NCBI GenBank assembly: GCA_017405115.1
Contig: JAFRBA010000153.1
Coordinates: 62,001 to 126,000 of the forward strand
Origin: Kiritimatiellia bacterium
Lineage (GTDB): Bacteria; Verrucomicrobiota; Kiritimatiellia; RFP12; UBA1067
Length of the DNA: 64,000 bases
Reading direction: 5' to 3'
Shown: one piece after another, positions 42,839 through 50,597 of the stretch
How positions within the stretch are numbered: the stretch's first letter is position 1
Layout of the letters: each line of letters opens with the position of its first letter
Made by a program: the position numbers and the translations under genes
Notes under the pieces: generated by a model
Databases searched by the model: none
Seen by the model: only the letters and a program-made list of their open reading frames with translations
Told to the model about the DNA's origin: nothing

Positions 42839-43702
42839 ATGAAGAACAAAGGAAAAATCACAGGAGCTGTGGCGGCCTCGCTGGCGGCTGCCGCGATGAT
42901 AGGGTTCGCCGCAGCCACCTGCGACGGCAAGAAACAGGTGCTGCAGAAGTCGTCGGAGGCGACGGTCGTCACCAACGAGAACGGCAGCATATCTCGCACG
43001 TTCACCGAGAGCACGGTCTCGACGAACGGCAACATGGTCACCGAGCGCAGGCGCGAGACCCGCACGACTCTCGACTCCGACGGAAACATGCTGGAGTCGT
43101 CGACGAGCGAGTACGCGCAGAGCTACTCCGTGGGCGACACCGGGATGCTGCCGCTTTCGGCCTCGATCAACGACAAGTGCGCGAACGGCGAACAGCATGT
43201 CGTGGCCGACTCGTTCATGGGGCTTAAGTTCGGCGACGAGTTCAAGGGGACTAACTTCGTGAGCGACGCCGACGAGCCGACGCTTCTGCGCGCGACGTTC
43301 ACGCCCAAGAAGGCGCTGGCGGGCTTCGACGACTACTACGTCTACGTGACGCCCAAGACGCACAAGGTGGTGAAGGTGTACGCGTGCGCGAAGGAGGCTG
43401 TGGACGCAGACGCGAGCTGGAGGCGCAACTACCTGATCGAAGCCCTGCAGAAGCGCTACAACACTTGGGCGCGTCCGCGCAGCTGGTGCAGGCCGGTCTA
43501 CTCGTTCGACATCGGCGGCGGACGCTACGTGACGGCCTGCCTGTCCGGCGCGTCGCGCGACTACGAGACGGTGGTCGTCGCATGGGACGACGCGCTGCTT
43601 ACGACGGCTGCGGACGAGACCGAGGCCATGCGCGCTGAGTCGCGCAAGAAGGCCGCCGAGCGGCGCCGCAAGTGGGTCAGCGACATCATCGACGCGTTCT
43701 GA
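42839..43702 (+). CDS. Secreted protein of unknown function
   Basis: 287 residues. A signal-like N-terminus (MKNKGKITGAVAASLAAAAM) is followed by a polar Thr/Ser/Asn-rich repeat-like stretch (about 35-90, SISRTFTESTVSTNGNMVTE). A globular region follows (ADSFMGLKFGDEFKGT, FDDYYVYVTPKTHKVVKVYA, WRRNYLIEALQKRYNTW). This has the pattern of a small alpha/beta domain seen in periplasmic proteins that compare two values of a quantity, but I cannot place it in a family. The C-terminus is a charged helix. RBS AAGGAAGG. It has its own promoter and a strong terminator. Confidence 0.65.
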   Translation: MKNKGKITGAVAASLAAAAMIGFAAATCDGKKQVLQKSSEATVVTNENGSISRTFTESTVSTNGNMVTERRRETRTTLDSDGNMLESSTSEYAQSYSVGDTGMLPLSASINDKCANGEQHVVADSFMGLKFGDEFKGTNFVSDADEPTLLRATFTPKKALAGFDDYYVYVTPKTHKVVKVYACAKEAVDADASWRRNYLIEALQKRYNTWARPRSWCRPVYSFDIGGGRYVTACLSGASRDYETVVVAWDDALLTTAADETEAMRAESRKKAAERRRKWVSDIIDAF

Positions 43703-43738
43703 CGCGTCCTTGCGCAGCATCTGCGCGCGAATGGGCAC

Positions 43739-43777
43739 GCCCCGCAGTTCGGCCTTGGCCGAGCCGCGGGGCCTTTT
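43739..43777 (+). terminator. Rho-independent terminator
   Basis: A 16-bp GC-rich stem with two mismatches (43739-43754 with 43757-43772) and a minimal loop is followed by CTTTT. Confidence 0.7.
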
Positions 43778-43807
43778 CATGCCCCTGATGCCCCCGCTAT
43801 GGCTGGC

Positions 43808-44021
43808 GCATCCGCGAATCGTGCATGCGCTCAATTCGCTCGTGTGGCGCTGCGTGGCGGTGCCTCCCGAACCGCATTTCGCGGGCGCCCCCGACAGGAT
43901 TTTGACGCTCGCGCTTGGCGCTCGCCCGTGCGTATGGGGGGTCAAAATCCGAATCGGGAGCAGCGTCGGACGGCTAGGCGGCGTTGTCGCGTTCCGCGGT
44001 GGCTGCACGATTCGCGGATGC
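43808..44021. mobile_element. 214-bp palindromic element, short copy of a dispersed repeat
   Basis: The ends are a perfect 18-bp inverted repeat, GCATCCGCGAATCGTGCA at 43808-43825 and its complement at 44004-44021. Inside, GGATTTTGAC and GTCAAAATCC form a second inverted pair. The complement of the whole matches 25905-26345 apart from an internal about 215-bp segment. No ORF. A MITE- or REP-like family. Confidence 0.65.
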
Positions 44022-44069
44022 ACCGATATGACTTTCACTGCGATTTCCAGTATTAGGCGCGGCGAATTA

Positions 44070-44078
44070 TGGTATAAT
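44070..44078 (+). promoter_or_regulatory. Extended -10 promoter
   Basis: TGGTATAAT, 26 bases before the ATG at 44105. Confidence 0.6.
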
Positions 44079-44104
44079 ATGCGCCAATCATCCAGATACA
44101 GAAG

Positions 44105-44323
44105 ATGGCGTTACATTCATATTACGTTCGGTATCTTGACCGGGACGGCAGAACGGCATACCGTTTTGTCATGGCGGAGAATGCATCGGAGGCCCGCGCG
44201 AAGGCATCCGAGGAGGGCTGCGACGACGTGCTGGGGGCCCGCCGTGCCAATTTCTTCAGGCGCAACCTGCTGCGGCTGCTCCTGATTGTTGCGATAGTCG
44301 TGGCAATTGCGTATCTAACCTAA
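44105..44323 (+). CDS. Small single-pass membrane protein
   Basis: 72 residues. The soluble N-terminal half (HSYYVRYLDRDGRTAYRFVM, ASEARAKASEEG) has a beta-beta-alpha look. The C-terminal helix (LLRLLLIVAIVVAIAYL) is a transmembrane anchor preceded by FFRRN. This resembles small proteins in which a short sensor-like domain is tethered to the membrane, but no family is recognised. It is 20 bases ahead of the Tat-signal isomerase-like gene and shares its promoter. Confidence 0.6.
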   Translation: MALHSYYVRYLDRDGRTAYRFVMAENASEARAKASEEGCDDVLGARRANFFRRNLLRLLLIVAIVVAIAYLT

Positions 44324-44343
44324 TTCAGAGGAGGGCTAAAGGC

Positions 44344-45267
44344 ATGGACAGACGCGAGTTTCTTGGAATGGGGGCGTGTGCGGCGGCTCTAGCGGCCGGC
44401 GGATGCGTCGCAGTAGGCGGCGGCGCGGCGGCGTCGGGCGGAGGGCGGCGGAGCTGTCCGTTCAGGATAGGCGTCGCCGGCTACACGCTCGTCAAGTTCT
44501 CCCTCGACGAGTCACTCAAGCTTCTGCAGAAGTGGGGGGTCTCCGAGTTCTGCGCGAAGTCGTTCCACTACCCGATGACGGCGTCGGCAAGCGAGCTGAA
44601 GGACCTTGTGCGCAAGACGGCCGACTTCGGCGTGCACCTGTACGGGGCAGGGCCGATCACCACCAAGAGCGAGGACGACGCGAAGCGGGCGTTCGAGTAC
44701 TGCGCCAACCTCGGCGTCCCGACGGTGGTGGGGGTTCCCGCCGAGGTCGTGGACGAGTCGAAGGGTTGGGCGGGCCTGCGCACGAGCCGCCGCATGTGCG
44801 AGGTGTGCGCCCGCCTCGCCGACGAGTACAAGATGGACTTCGCGATCCACAACCACGGCGCGAACCCCAAGACCGGCAACCCGAACCTGTATCCGACCGT
44901 GGAGGGCACCGCGAAGGTGCTAGAGGGCCTTTCCCCGCGCATCGGACTCTGCGTCGACATAGCCTACACCCACGCTGACGGCTTCGACCCCGCGGAGGTC
45001 CTGAGGCGCAACGCAGCGCGCGTCTTCGACGTCCATCTCCGCAACATCGCGGTTGCCGGCAACGGCTCTTCCGGCGCTGCTGCGGACGCCGGCCTCATCG
45101 ACTACGTGCGAGTGTTCCGCGCGCTCAAGGACATCGGCTATTCTCGCGTCTGCGGGCTTGAGCTCGCGAACGCCTACGGCGAGCAGAACGAGGCCAACCC
45201 CGGCGCCGACCCGTCTTGGGTGCCTCGCTCGCTCGGATACTTCCGCGGGCTCGCCGACGCGGTGTGA
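44344..45267 (+). CDS. Tat-exported sugar phosphate isomerase/epimerase-like (xylose-isomerase-like TIM barrel) lipoprotein
   Basis: 307 residues. The N-terminus MDRREFLGMGACAAALAAGG is a twin-arginine signal ending in a lipobox (AAGGC), so the protein is probably exported folded and then lipidated. The body is an AP-endonuclease-2/xylose-isomerase-like barrel: GVAGYTLVKFSLDESLKLLQ, DFAIHNHGANPKT, LCVDIAYTHADGFDP and FDVHLRNI give the metal-ligand strands, and RVCGLELANAYG closes the barrel. Substrate unknown; an isomerase or epimerase of free sugars in the periplasm is inferred. It is followed after 31 bases by a nagA-like gene, suggesting amino-sugar metabolism. Confidence 0.82.
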   Translation: MDRREFLGMGACAAALAAGGCVAVGGGAAASGGGRRSCPFRIGVAGYTLVKFSLDESLKLLQKWGVSEFCAKSFHYPMTASASELKDLVRKTADFGVHLYGAGPITTKSEDDAKRAFEYCANLGVPTVVGVPAEVVDESKGWAGLRTSRRMCEVCARLADEYKMDFAIHNHGANPKTGNPNLYPTVEGTAKVLEGLSPRIGLCVDIAYTHADGFDPAEVLRRNAARVFDVHLRNIAVAGNGSSGAAADAGLIDYVRVFRALKDIGYSRVCGLELANAYGEQNEANPGADPSWVPRSLGYFRGLADAV

Positions 45268-45298
45268 CGGCGGCGTGGAAAGCGCAGGAGGGCGGTCG

Positions 45299-46216
45299 AT
45301 GGAACCTGTCTGGGTTGATCTTCAGGTGAATGGATACGCCGGGGTTGACTTCAACGCCCCGGGGCTCACCGAGGAGGCGGTGCGGACGGTGACCGAGCGT
45401 CTCACCGCCGACGGAACCGCGGTCTTCCTGCCGACTCTGGTGACGGGCGACCCCGAGATGCTTATCGCTACGGTGCGCACGGTCATGGCGGCGCGGCGGC
45501 GGTACGCAGTCTGCGAGCGCTCGATACCGGGCTTCTTCATGGAGGGGCCGTTCATATCCAACAAGCCCGGCGCGGTGGGCACGCATCCGGTCGAGTGGGT
45601 GCGCCCGCCCGACCTCGCGCTCTTCGGGCGGTTCCAGGACGCGGCCGAGGGCCTGGTTAAGATGGTCAACGTCGCGGCGGAAGTCCCAGGCATGCCGGAG
45701 TTCGTCCGCGAGCTGTCCGCGCGCGGCGTCACCGTGTCGCTCGGTCACCAGCTCGCGAAGTCGCCTGCGGAGATCGAGGGTTGCATCGCGGCCGGCGCGC
45801 GCGCCTTCACGCACCTCGGCAACGGCATACCCAACGAGGTCGACCGTCACGACAACATCATCTTCACGGCGCTCGTGGAGGACCGCGCGTCGGTGATGTT
45901 CATCCCGGACGGGCACCACCTTCCGGACACCATGCTGAAGCTCTACGCGCGAGCGGTTCCGATCAGCCGGCTGATCGCCGTCTCCGACGCCCAGTATCCG
46001 GCCGGCATGCCGCCCGGGGAGTACGAGGTCTGCGGCGCGCATGCGCGGCTGGAGCCGAGCGGCCTGCTGTGGAACCCCGCGCGCAACTGTCTCGTCGGCG
46101 CGACGACGCCCATCGCGCGGATGATGACGCTGCTGCAGGAGCGTGTTGGCCTTACGGAGGCTGAATGCCTGCGCATCGGGCGCGACAACCCCCTTGCCCT
46201 AGTCGGCCTTGGCTGA
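45299..46216 (+). CDS. nagA: N-acetylglucosamine-6-phosphate deacetylase-like protein, short N-terminus
   Basis: 305 residues. It would hydrolyse GlcNAc-6-phosphate to glucosamine-6-phosphate and acetate. The sequence opens directly at the first barrel strand (VWVDLQVNGYAGVDF, the QxN form also seen in E. coli NagA). MEGPF gives the metal Glu (about 81), SLGHQ and HLGNG the two His ligands (about 148 and 172), and AVSDAQ the catalytic Asp (about 228). These run roughly 45-50 residues earlier than in E. coli, so the N-terminal half of the small beta-domain is absent. The start at 45299 follows AGGAGGG. An upstream start in this frame would overlap the previous gene. Confidence 0.8.
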   Translation: MEPVWVDLQVNGYAGVDFNAPGLTEEAVRTVTERLTADGTAVFLPTLVTGDPEMLIATVRTVMAARRRYAVCERSIPGFFMEGPFISNKPGAVGTHPVEWVRPPDLALFGRFQDAAEGLVKMVNVAAEVPGMPEFVRELSARGVTVSLGHQLAKSPAEIEGCIAAGARAFTHLGNGIPNEVDRHDNIIFTALVEDRASVMFIPDGHHLPDTMLKLYARAVPISRLIAVSDAQYPAGMPPGEYEVCGAHARLEPSGLLWNPARNCLVGATTPIARMMTLLQERVGLTEAECLRIGRDNPLALVGLG

Positions 46217-46243
46217 CGGCGCGCTTCGCAGGCCGCTGTTATT

Positions 46244-46252
46244 TGGTATAAT
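46244..46252 (+). promoter_or_regulatory. Extended -10 promoter of the dppC-like operon
   Basis: TGGTATAAT with the box ending eight bases before the ATG at 46261; no SD sequence between. Confidence 0.6.
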
Positions 46253-46260
46253 ATGCGGAA

Positions 46261-47094
46261 ATGAAGAAAACGACAGTCGCCGCGCTCGCTGTGCTGGCCG
46301 TGTACGCGGCCACGGCTGTCTTCGGCGAGATCCAGTACCGCGTCGCCAGGGCGCGCGACGTGACGCCGGCCTACAACAGGGTCGACGCGACGCACCGCTA
46401 CCAGCCGCCGTCGGCGGCGCACTGGATGGGCACGGACAACCTTGGCCGCGACGTCGGGCTTCGCCTCGCGCAGGGCGCGAGGATCGCGTTCCACGTGGGG
46501 ATAATGACAAGCCTCATCGCCATTCCGCTCGGAGTCCTGCTCGGGCTGATAGGCGGATACTTCGGCGGCGTTCCCGACTCGATAGTGAACTGGCTCTGCG
46601 CCACGGTCGCGTCCATGCCGGGGCTCCTGTTCATACTCGCCATATCCCTTGTCGCGGGGCGCGGACTTACCGGGATATACCTGGGGATAGGGCTTACGAC
46701 GTGGGTCGGCACGTGCAGGACGATCCGCGCGGAGGTCGTCAAGCACAAGGACCGCGCCTACGTGCAGGCGGCGCGGACACTCGGCTACTCGAACGCGCGC
46801 ATAATGTTCCGCCACATCCTGCCCAACGTCGCGCACATAATCCTCATACAGTTCTCGATCCGGTTCCCGTCGGCCGTCTCCACGGAGGTGTTCATCTCGT
46901 TCCTGGGGATAGGCGTGCAGGGCGAGCCGTCGTGGGGCATAATGATCAACAACGCCCGCCTCCGCCTGTGGCAGGGCGTCTGGTGGGAGATGGCCTTCAC
47001 CACCGCCGCGATATTCCTGCTGGTGCTAGTCTTCAACCATCTGGCCGACGTCCTCCGCGACCGGCTTGACCCCGCGCTCAGAAGTGAAAGGTAA
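46261..47094 (+). CDS. Peptide/oligopeptide ABC transporter permease, DppC type
   Basis: 277 residues. One signal-anchor helix, then the DppC/OppC soluble segment (AAHWMGTDNLGRDVGLRLAQ) that is diagnostic of this permease. About five further helices follow, with the EAA loop YVQAARTLGYSNARIMFRHI that contacts the ATPase. The partner DppB permease and the two ATPase subunits are not in this window. The binding protein is two genes downstream, so the transporter is split across the genome or works with orphan parts. Leaderless start inferred from the promoter position. Confidence 0.88.
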   Translation: MKKTTVAALAVLAVYAATAVFGEIQYRVARARDVTPAYNRVDATHRYQPPSAAHWMGTDNLGRDVGLRLAQGARIAFHVGIMTSLIAIPLGVLLGLIGGYFGGVPDSIVNWLCATVASMPGLLFILAISLVAGRGLTGIYLGIGLTTWVGTCRTIRAEVVKHKDRAYVQAARTLGYSNARIMFRHILPNVAHIILIQFSIRFPSAVSTEVFISFLGIGVQGEPSWGIMINNARLRLWQGVWWEMAFTTAAIFLLVLVFNHLADVLRDRLDPALRSER

Positions 47095-47097
47095 GTC

Positions 47098-47886
47098 ATG
47101 ACAACGATCGAGCTGAAGCGTCCACTGATCGTGTTCGACATAGAGTCGACCGGAGTTTCGCCCCGCCGGGACCGCATAATTGAGCTGGCCGCCGGCAAGG
47201 TGCTGCCGGAAGGCGGTGAGGACTGGCGGGTGTGGCTTCTCAACCCGACCGTGCCGATCCCGCCCGAGACGACCGCGATACACGGCATATCCGACGAGGA
47301 CGTGAAGAACTGCCCGACGTTCGCGGAGCGCGCCGACGAGATATTCGACTTTTTCGCCGGATGCGACATCGGCGGCTTCAACTCCGACAGGTTCGACATA
47401 CCGTGCCTCGAGGAGGAGTTCGTGCGCGTCGGCAAGAACTTCGCCGCGGGCCAGCGCCGGCGAATCGACGTGCAGCGCATCTACCACCGCAAGGAGCCCC
47501 GCGACCTCACTGCCGCCGTGCGCTTCTACTGCGGCCGGTCGCACGACGGCGCCCATGGCGCCGAGGCCGACGCCCGCGCGACGCTTGACGTGTTCAAGGC
47601 GCAGATGGCGCGCTACGCCGACCTCCCGCGGAGCGTCGACGAACTCGACGAGTACCTCGTGCCGCGGGATCCGCTGAACGCCGACCGCAACGGCTGCTTC
47701 CGCTGGAGGGACGGCGAGTGGGTCGTGAACTTCGGCAAGAAGCGCGGCACGCCGCTCCGCCAGATACTGCTCAACGAGCCGAACTTCCTGCGCTGGATGG
47801 TCAAGGGCGACTTCGAGGCCGACGCACGCATGATCGCGCTCGACGCCCTGGAGGGCCGGCTGCCGCCGGCCCCGGCGGCGAAATGA
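47098..47886 (+). CDS. DnaQ-like 3'-5' exonuclease
   Basis: 262 residues. A DEDDh exonuclease domain (about 1-175). VFDIESTGVSPRRDRIIELA holds the first Asp-Glu pair, HGISDEDVKN and GGFNSDRFDIPCLEEEFVR the third acidic residue, and HGAEADARATLDVF the His and last Asp. The C-terminal about 85 residues (WVVNFGKKRGTPLRQILLNE, FLRWMVKGDFEADARMIALD) form a small accessory domain often found in stand-alone DnaQ homologues. A repair or RNA-maturation exonuclease rather than the Pol III proofreading subunit is likely. It sits between peptide-transport genes, three bases after the permease and overlapping the next gene by ATGA. Confidence 0.88.
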   Translation: MTTIELKRPLIVFDIESTGVSPRRDRIIELAAGKVLPEGGEDWRVWLLNPTVPIPPETTAIHGISDEDVKNCPTFAERADEIFDFFAGCDIGGFNSDRFDIPCLEEEFVRVGKNFAAGQRRRIDVQRIYHRKEPRDLTAAVRFYCGRSHDGAHGAEADARATLDVFKAQMARYADLPRSVDELDEYLVPRDPLNADRNGCFRWRDGEWVVNFGKKRGTPLRQILLNEPNFLRWMVKGDFEADARMIALDALEGRLPPAPAAK

Positions 47887-49637
47887 AGCGAGGGGCAGGG
47901 CGGATGGCTTCGTCTACGACGCTTCACATGGACGTCACCGCGGCGCTTCTCCTCGCCGCGCTGACCTGGTACCCGGCGGACGGCTGGAAGCCCGCCCCGG
48001 ACCCCGACGCGAGCCCGCGCGCCCGCAGGGGCGGCACGGTCCGCTTCAGCGGCGGCCAGGGCCCGAAGAGCTACAACGCGTTCGTCGACAACAACTCGTA
48101 CACGAAGATGACGTTCGACCTCATGTACGAGAACCTAATCGGCGTCGACTCGCAGACCCTCGAGTTCGTGCCGTGCCTCGCCCGCCGCTGGGCCGTGTCG
48201 GACGACGGACGCGAGTTCGTGTTCGTTCTCGACGAGCGTGCGAAGTGGTCCGACGGAAAGCCGATCGCCGCGGAGGACGTGAAGTGGACCTTCGACGCGG
48301 TCACGGACCCCGCGACGGACACCGGCCCGTGGAGGACCATACTCGGGGTGTTCGAGAGCCCCGTTGTGGAGGACGTGCGTACGGTGCGCTTCCGCAAGAA
48401 GGGCGACTCCCCGAAGGACTGGCGCGACCTCGTGAACTGCGGCATGTTCTGGATACTGCCGCGCCACGCATTCGCCGGCCGGCCGTTCAACACGGTCTCG
48501 CTGATCGGCATGCCGGTGTCGTCCGCCTACTTCCTCCACCGGGTCGACGAGCAACAGTCGTGCGAGTTCCGCCGGAACCCGGCTTGGTGGCGCCGCGACT
48601 TCCCGACGACGCGCGGGATGTACAACTTCGACCGCATCGTCATGCGCTACTACGCCGACAACGAGAACGCCTTCGAGGCGTTCAAGAAGCGGATGATCGA
48701 CGTCTACCCCGTGTACTCCGCCCGGATAATGAACGCGGAGACGAAGGGCGAGAGGTTCGCGCGCAACTGGATGCTGAAGCGGCGCGTCAGGAACCACGAC
48801 CCCATCGGCTTCCAGGGCTTCGCTATGAACCTTCGCCGTCCGCCGTTCGACAAGCTGAAGGTGCGCCAGGCCATGGCGAAGCTCCTCGACCGCGAGATGA
48901 TGAACCAGACGCTCATGAACGGGGAGTACTTCCTGCTGCGCAGCTACTACACCGACCTCTACGACGCGGAGCATCCCTGCGGGAACACGTTCTGGACCTA
49001 CGACCCCGAGGGGGCGAAGAAGCTCCTCGTGGAGGCCGGCTATCCAAACGGATTCCGCTTCGCGTTCCTCTCCCGCTCCGGCGGCGAGGACAAGTTCCTC
49101 GCGCCTTTTTCCGCCGCGCTCGCTAAGTGCGGCGTCAAGATGGACATCGTGCGCAAGGACTTCGCCGGCTGGATGCGCGACATGGACACCTTCAGCTTCG
49201 ACATGACCTGGGCGGCATGGGGCGCGTCCATAATCCGCGCCCCCGAGACGACGTGGCATTCGAAGGAAGGGCGCCGCCAGGGCGGGAACAACATAACGGG
49301 CCTCGCCCTGCCGGAGGTGGACGCCATCATCGAGAAGGAGAAGACCATGATGTCTGTGGCGGAGCGCGAAGACGCCTACCGGCGCATCGACCGACTCGTG
49401 TCGGACGCAGTGCCGTATGTGCTGCTCTGGCACACCTCCGAGCACCGGCTTCTGTACTGGAACAAGTTCGGGATGCCCGACTCGGTGCTGGGGAGGTTCG
49501 GCGACGAGAGCGGAGTGCCAAGCTACTGGTGGTACGACGACGACAGGGCGCGCGAGCTGGAGGAGGCGATCGAGAGCCATACCTGCCTGCCGTCGGTGCC
49601 GCTCAGGGTCGACTATAAATCGCCCGTGTCGCCATGA
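47883..49637 (+). CDS. Extracellular solute-binding protein family 5 (peptide-binding)
   Basis: 584 residues. The binding component of an Opp/Dpp-type ABC importer. An N-terminal hydrophobic segment (VTAALLLAALTW) acts as signal or anchor. RRGGTVRFSGGQGPKSYNAF, LARRWAVSDDGREFVFVLDE and KWSDGKPIAAEDVKWTFDAV are the family's first-domain motifs. NLRRPPFDKLKVRQAMAKLL and AKKLLVEAGYPNGF mark the second domain. The start at 47883 overlaps the exonuclease stop; the ATG at 47904 has a better purine run upstream and may be the real one. Coupled expression with a nuclease gene is unusual. Confidence 0.85.
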   Translation: MKRGAGRMASSTTLHMDVTAALLLAALTWYPADGWKPAPDPDASPRARRGGTVRFSGGQGPKSYNAFVDNNSYTKMTFDLMYENLIGVDSQTLEFVPCLARRWAVSDDGREFVFVLDERAKWSDGKPIAAEDVKWTFDAVTDPATDTGPWRTILGVFESPVVEDVRTVRFRKKGDSPKDWRDLVNCGMFWILPRHAFAGRPFNTVSLIGMPVSSAYFLHRVDEQQSCEFRRNPAWWRRDFPTTRGMYNFDRIVMRYYADNENAFEAFKKRMIDVYPVYSARIMNAETKGERFARNWMLKRRVRNHDPIGFQGFAMNLRRPPFDKLKVRQAMAKLLDREMMNQTLMNGEYFLLRSYYTDLYDAEHPCGNTFWTYDPEGAKKLLVEAGYPNGFRFAFLSRSGGEDKFLAPFSAALAKCGVKMDIVRKDFAGWMRDMDTFSFDMTWAAWGASIIRAPETTWHSKEGRRQGGNNITGLALPEVDAIIEKEKTMMSVAEREDAYRRIDRLVSDAVPYVLLWHTSEHRLLYWNKFGMPDSVLGRFGDESGVPSYWWYDDDRARELEEAIESHTCLPSVPLRVDYKSPVSP

Positions 49638-49639
49638 CT

Positions 49640-50002
49640 TGTCGTATTCGCGAAACTCCAGGTACTCTCTGCGCTCCCGGCCTCTCTGCGCCTCTGCGTG
49701 AGATGTTCAACTGATGTAGATGGTGTAGAGGCTTCGCCGCTGATTGCCTTTCTGCCAGGCCAATAAGTTGCCGCGACCTCTTTTCCATCGGCTGGTTTCG
49801 GGCGGGGCGGAAGAGGCGGGGATGAAGGGCTGGCGCGGACACGCGGTTCATCCCACCTGAATGCGAAAAGGCTCATTTTCGCGGGGCTTGCCCCCTCCGG
49901 TTCTTTTGCCTTTTGTCTGTTTTGTGCGCCACTTGCGTGGCGCTTTCCCGAAGAGGCGATAATTACCACGTGAGTCCCTTGACGGATGTAGGACGGCTTT
50001 GG
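49640..50002. other. Intergenic region with decayed simple repeats
   Basis: It contains CTCTCTGCGCCTCTGCGTGA, a decayed CTCTGCGCC-type repeat like those scattered between genes in many environmental genomes, then the 58-bp repeat listed separately. After these come GGGGCTTGCCCC, a small hairpin, and GCGCCACTTGCGTGGCGC, another. No ORF with protein-like character. Confidence 0.5.
49789..49846 (+). repeat. 58-bp direct repeat, left copy
   Basis: Identical to 52048-52105. It begins CGGCTGGTTTCGGGCGGGGC and ends GGCGCGGACACGCGG. The two copies bracket the AbiE and phosphoesterase genes. Confidence 0.9.
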
Positions 50003-50008
50003 TATAAT
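50000..50008 (+). promoter_or_regulatory. Extended -10 promoter of the AbiE operon
   Basis: TGGTATAAT, 46 bases before the ATG at 50055, which has GAGG as a weak RBS. Confidence 0.6.
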
Positions 50009-50054
50009 TCAAACCGCAACCCACAAAAGCAGAGATTTGAGGACTGAGAATAAA

Positions 50055-50597
50055 ATGCTGATGACTACATCTGAATGCATGGCCAAGTATGGCAGCTTCT
50101 ACCAGATTGCTCAGGCAGTCCGAAGTGGAGAGCTGCACAAAATTGCCCACGGGGTCTATTCAGACAACAAGCGATACAGGGATGTGGAACTGCTGCTCAA
50201 GAAGTATCCGGCGGCAGTAGTCACAATGCTCAGCGCCTATTACTATTATGGTCTTACGGACAACGTACCAGACAAGATTCATGTTGCGGTCGAACGCGAC
50301 GGCACGAAGATACGTGATGCCAATGTGGTGGAGTATTTCGTGCCCAAGGGGACGGGGGGTATTGGCGTTGTCAACGCAGAACTTCACGGCATGGAGCTTC
50401 GCATCTTCGACAAGGAGCGGCTGCTAATCGAGACTGTCAGAATGCGGACAAAAATGCCTCTTGACCTCTACCATGAGGTCGTAGGCAATTACCGCAAGGA
50501 GGCTGCCGCGCTTTATCCGGCAAAGATGGAAGACTATCTTGATTCGTTCCCGAAGCGCGACGTCATCTTTGATGTAATCAAAAGGGAGGTTTTGTGA
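50055..50597 (+). CDS. abiEi: AbiEi-type antitoxin / transcriptional repressor
   Basis: 180 residues. An N-terminal winged-helix (ECMAKYGSFYQIAQAVRSGE, then LHKIAHGVYSDNK) binds the operon promoter. The C-terminal domain (LSAYYYYGLTDNVPDKIHVA, VYF-like YFVPKG) is the AbiEi antitoxin fold. In type IV AbiE systems the antitoxin counters the nucleotidyltransferase without stable complex formation and also represses the operon. It overlaps the toxin gene by ATGA. An ATG at 50061 is an alternative start. Confidence 0.85.
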   Translation: MLMTTSECMAKYGSFYQIAQAVRSGELHKIAHGVYSDNKRYRDVELLLKKYPAAVVTMLSAYYYYGLTDNVPDKIHVAVERDGTKIRDANVVEYFVPKGTGGIGVVNAELHGMELRIFDKERLLIETVRMRTKMPLDLYHEVVGNYRKEAAALYPAKMEDYLDSFPKRDVIFDVIKREVL

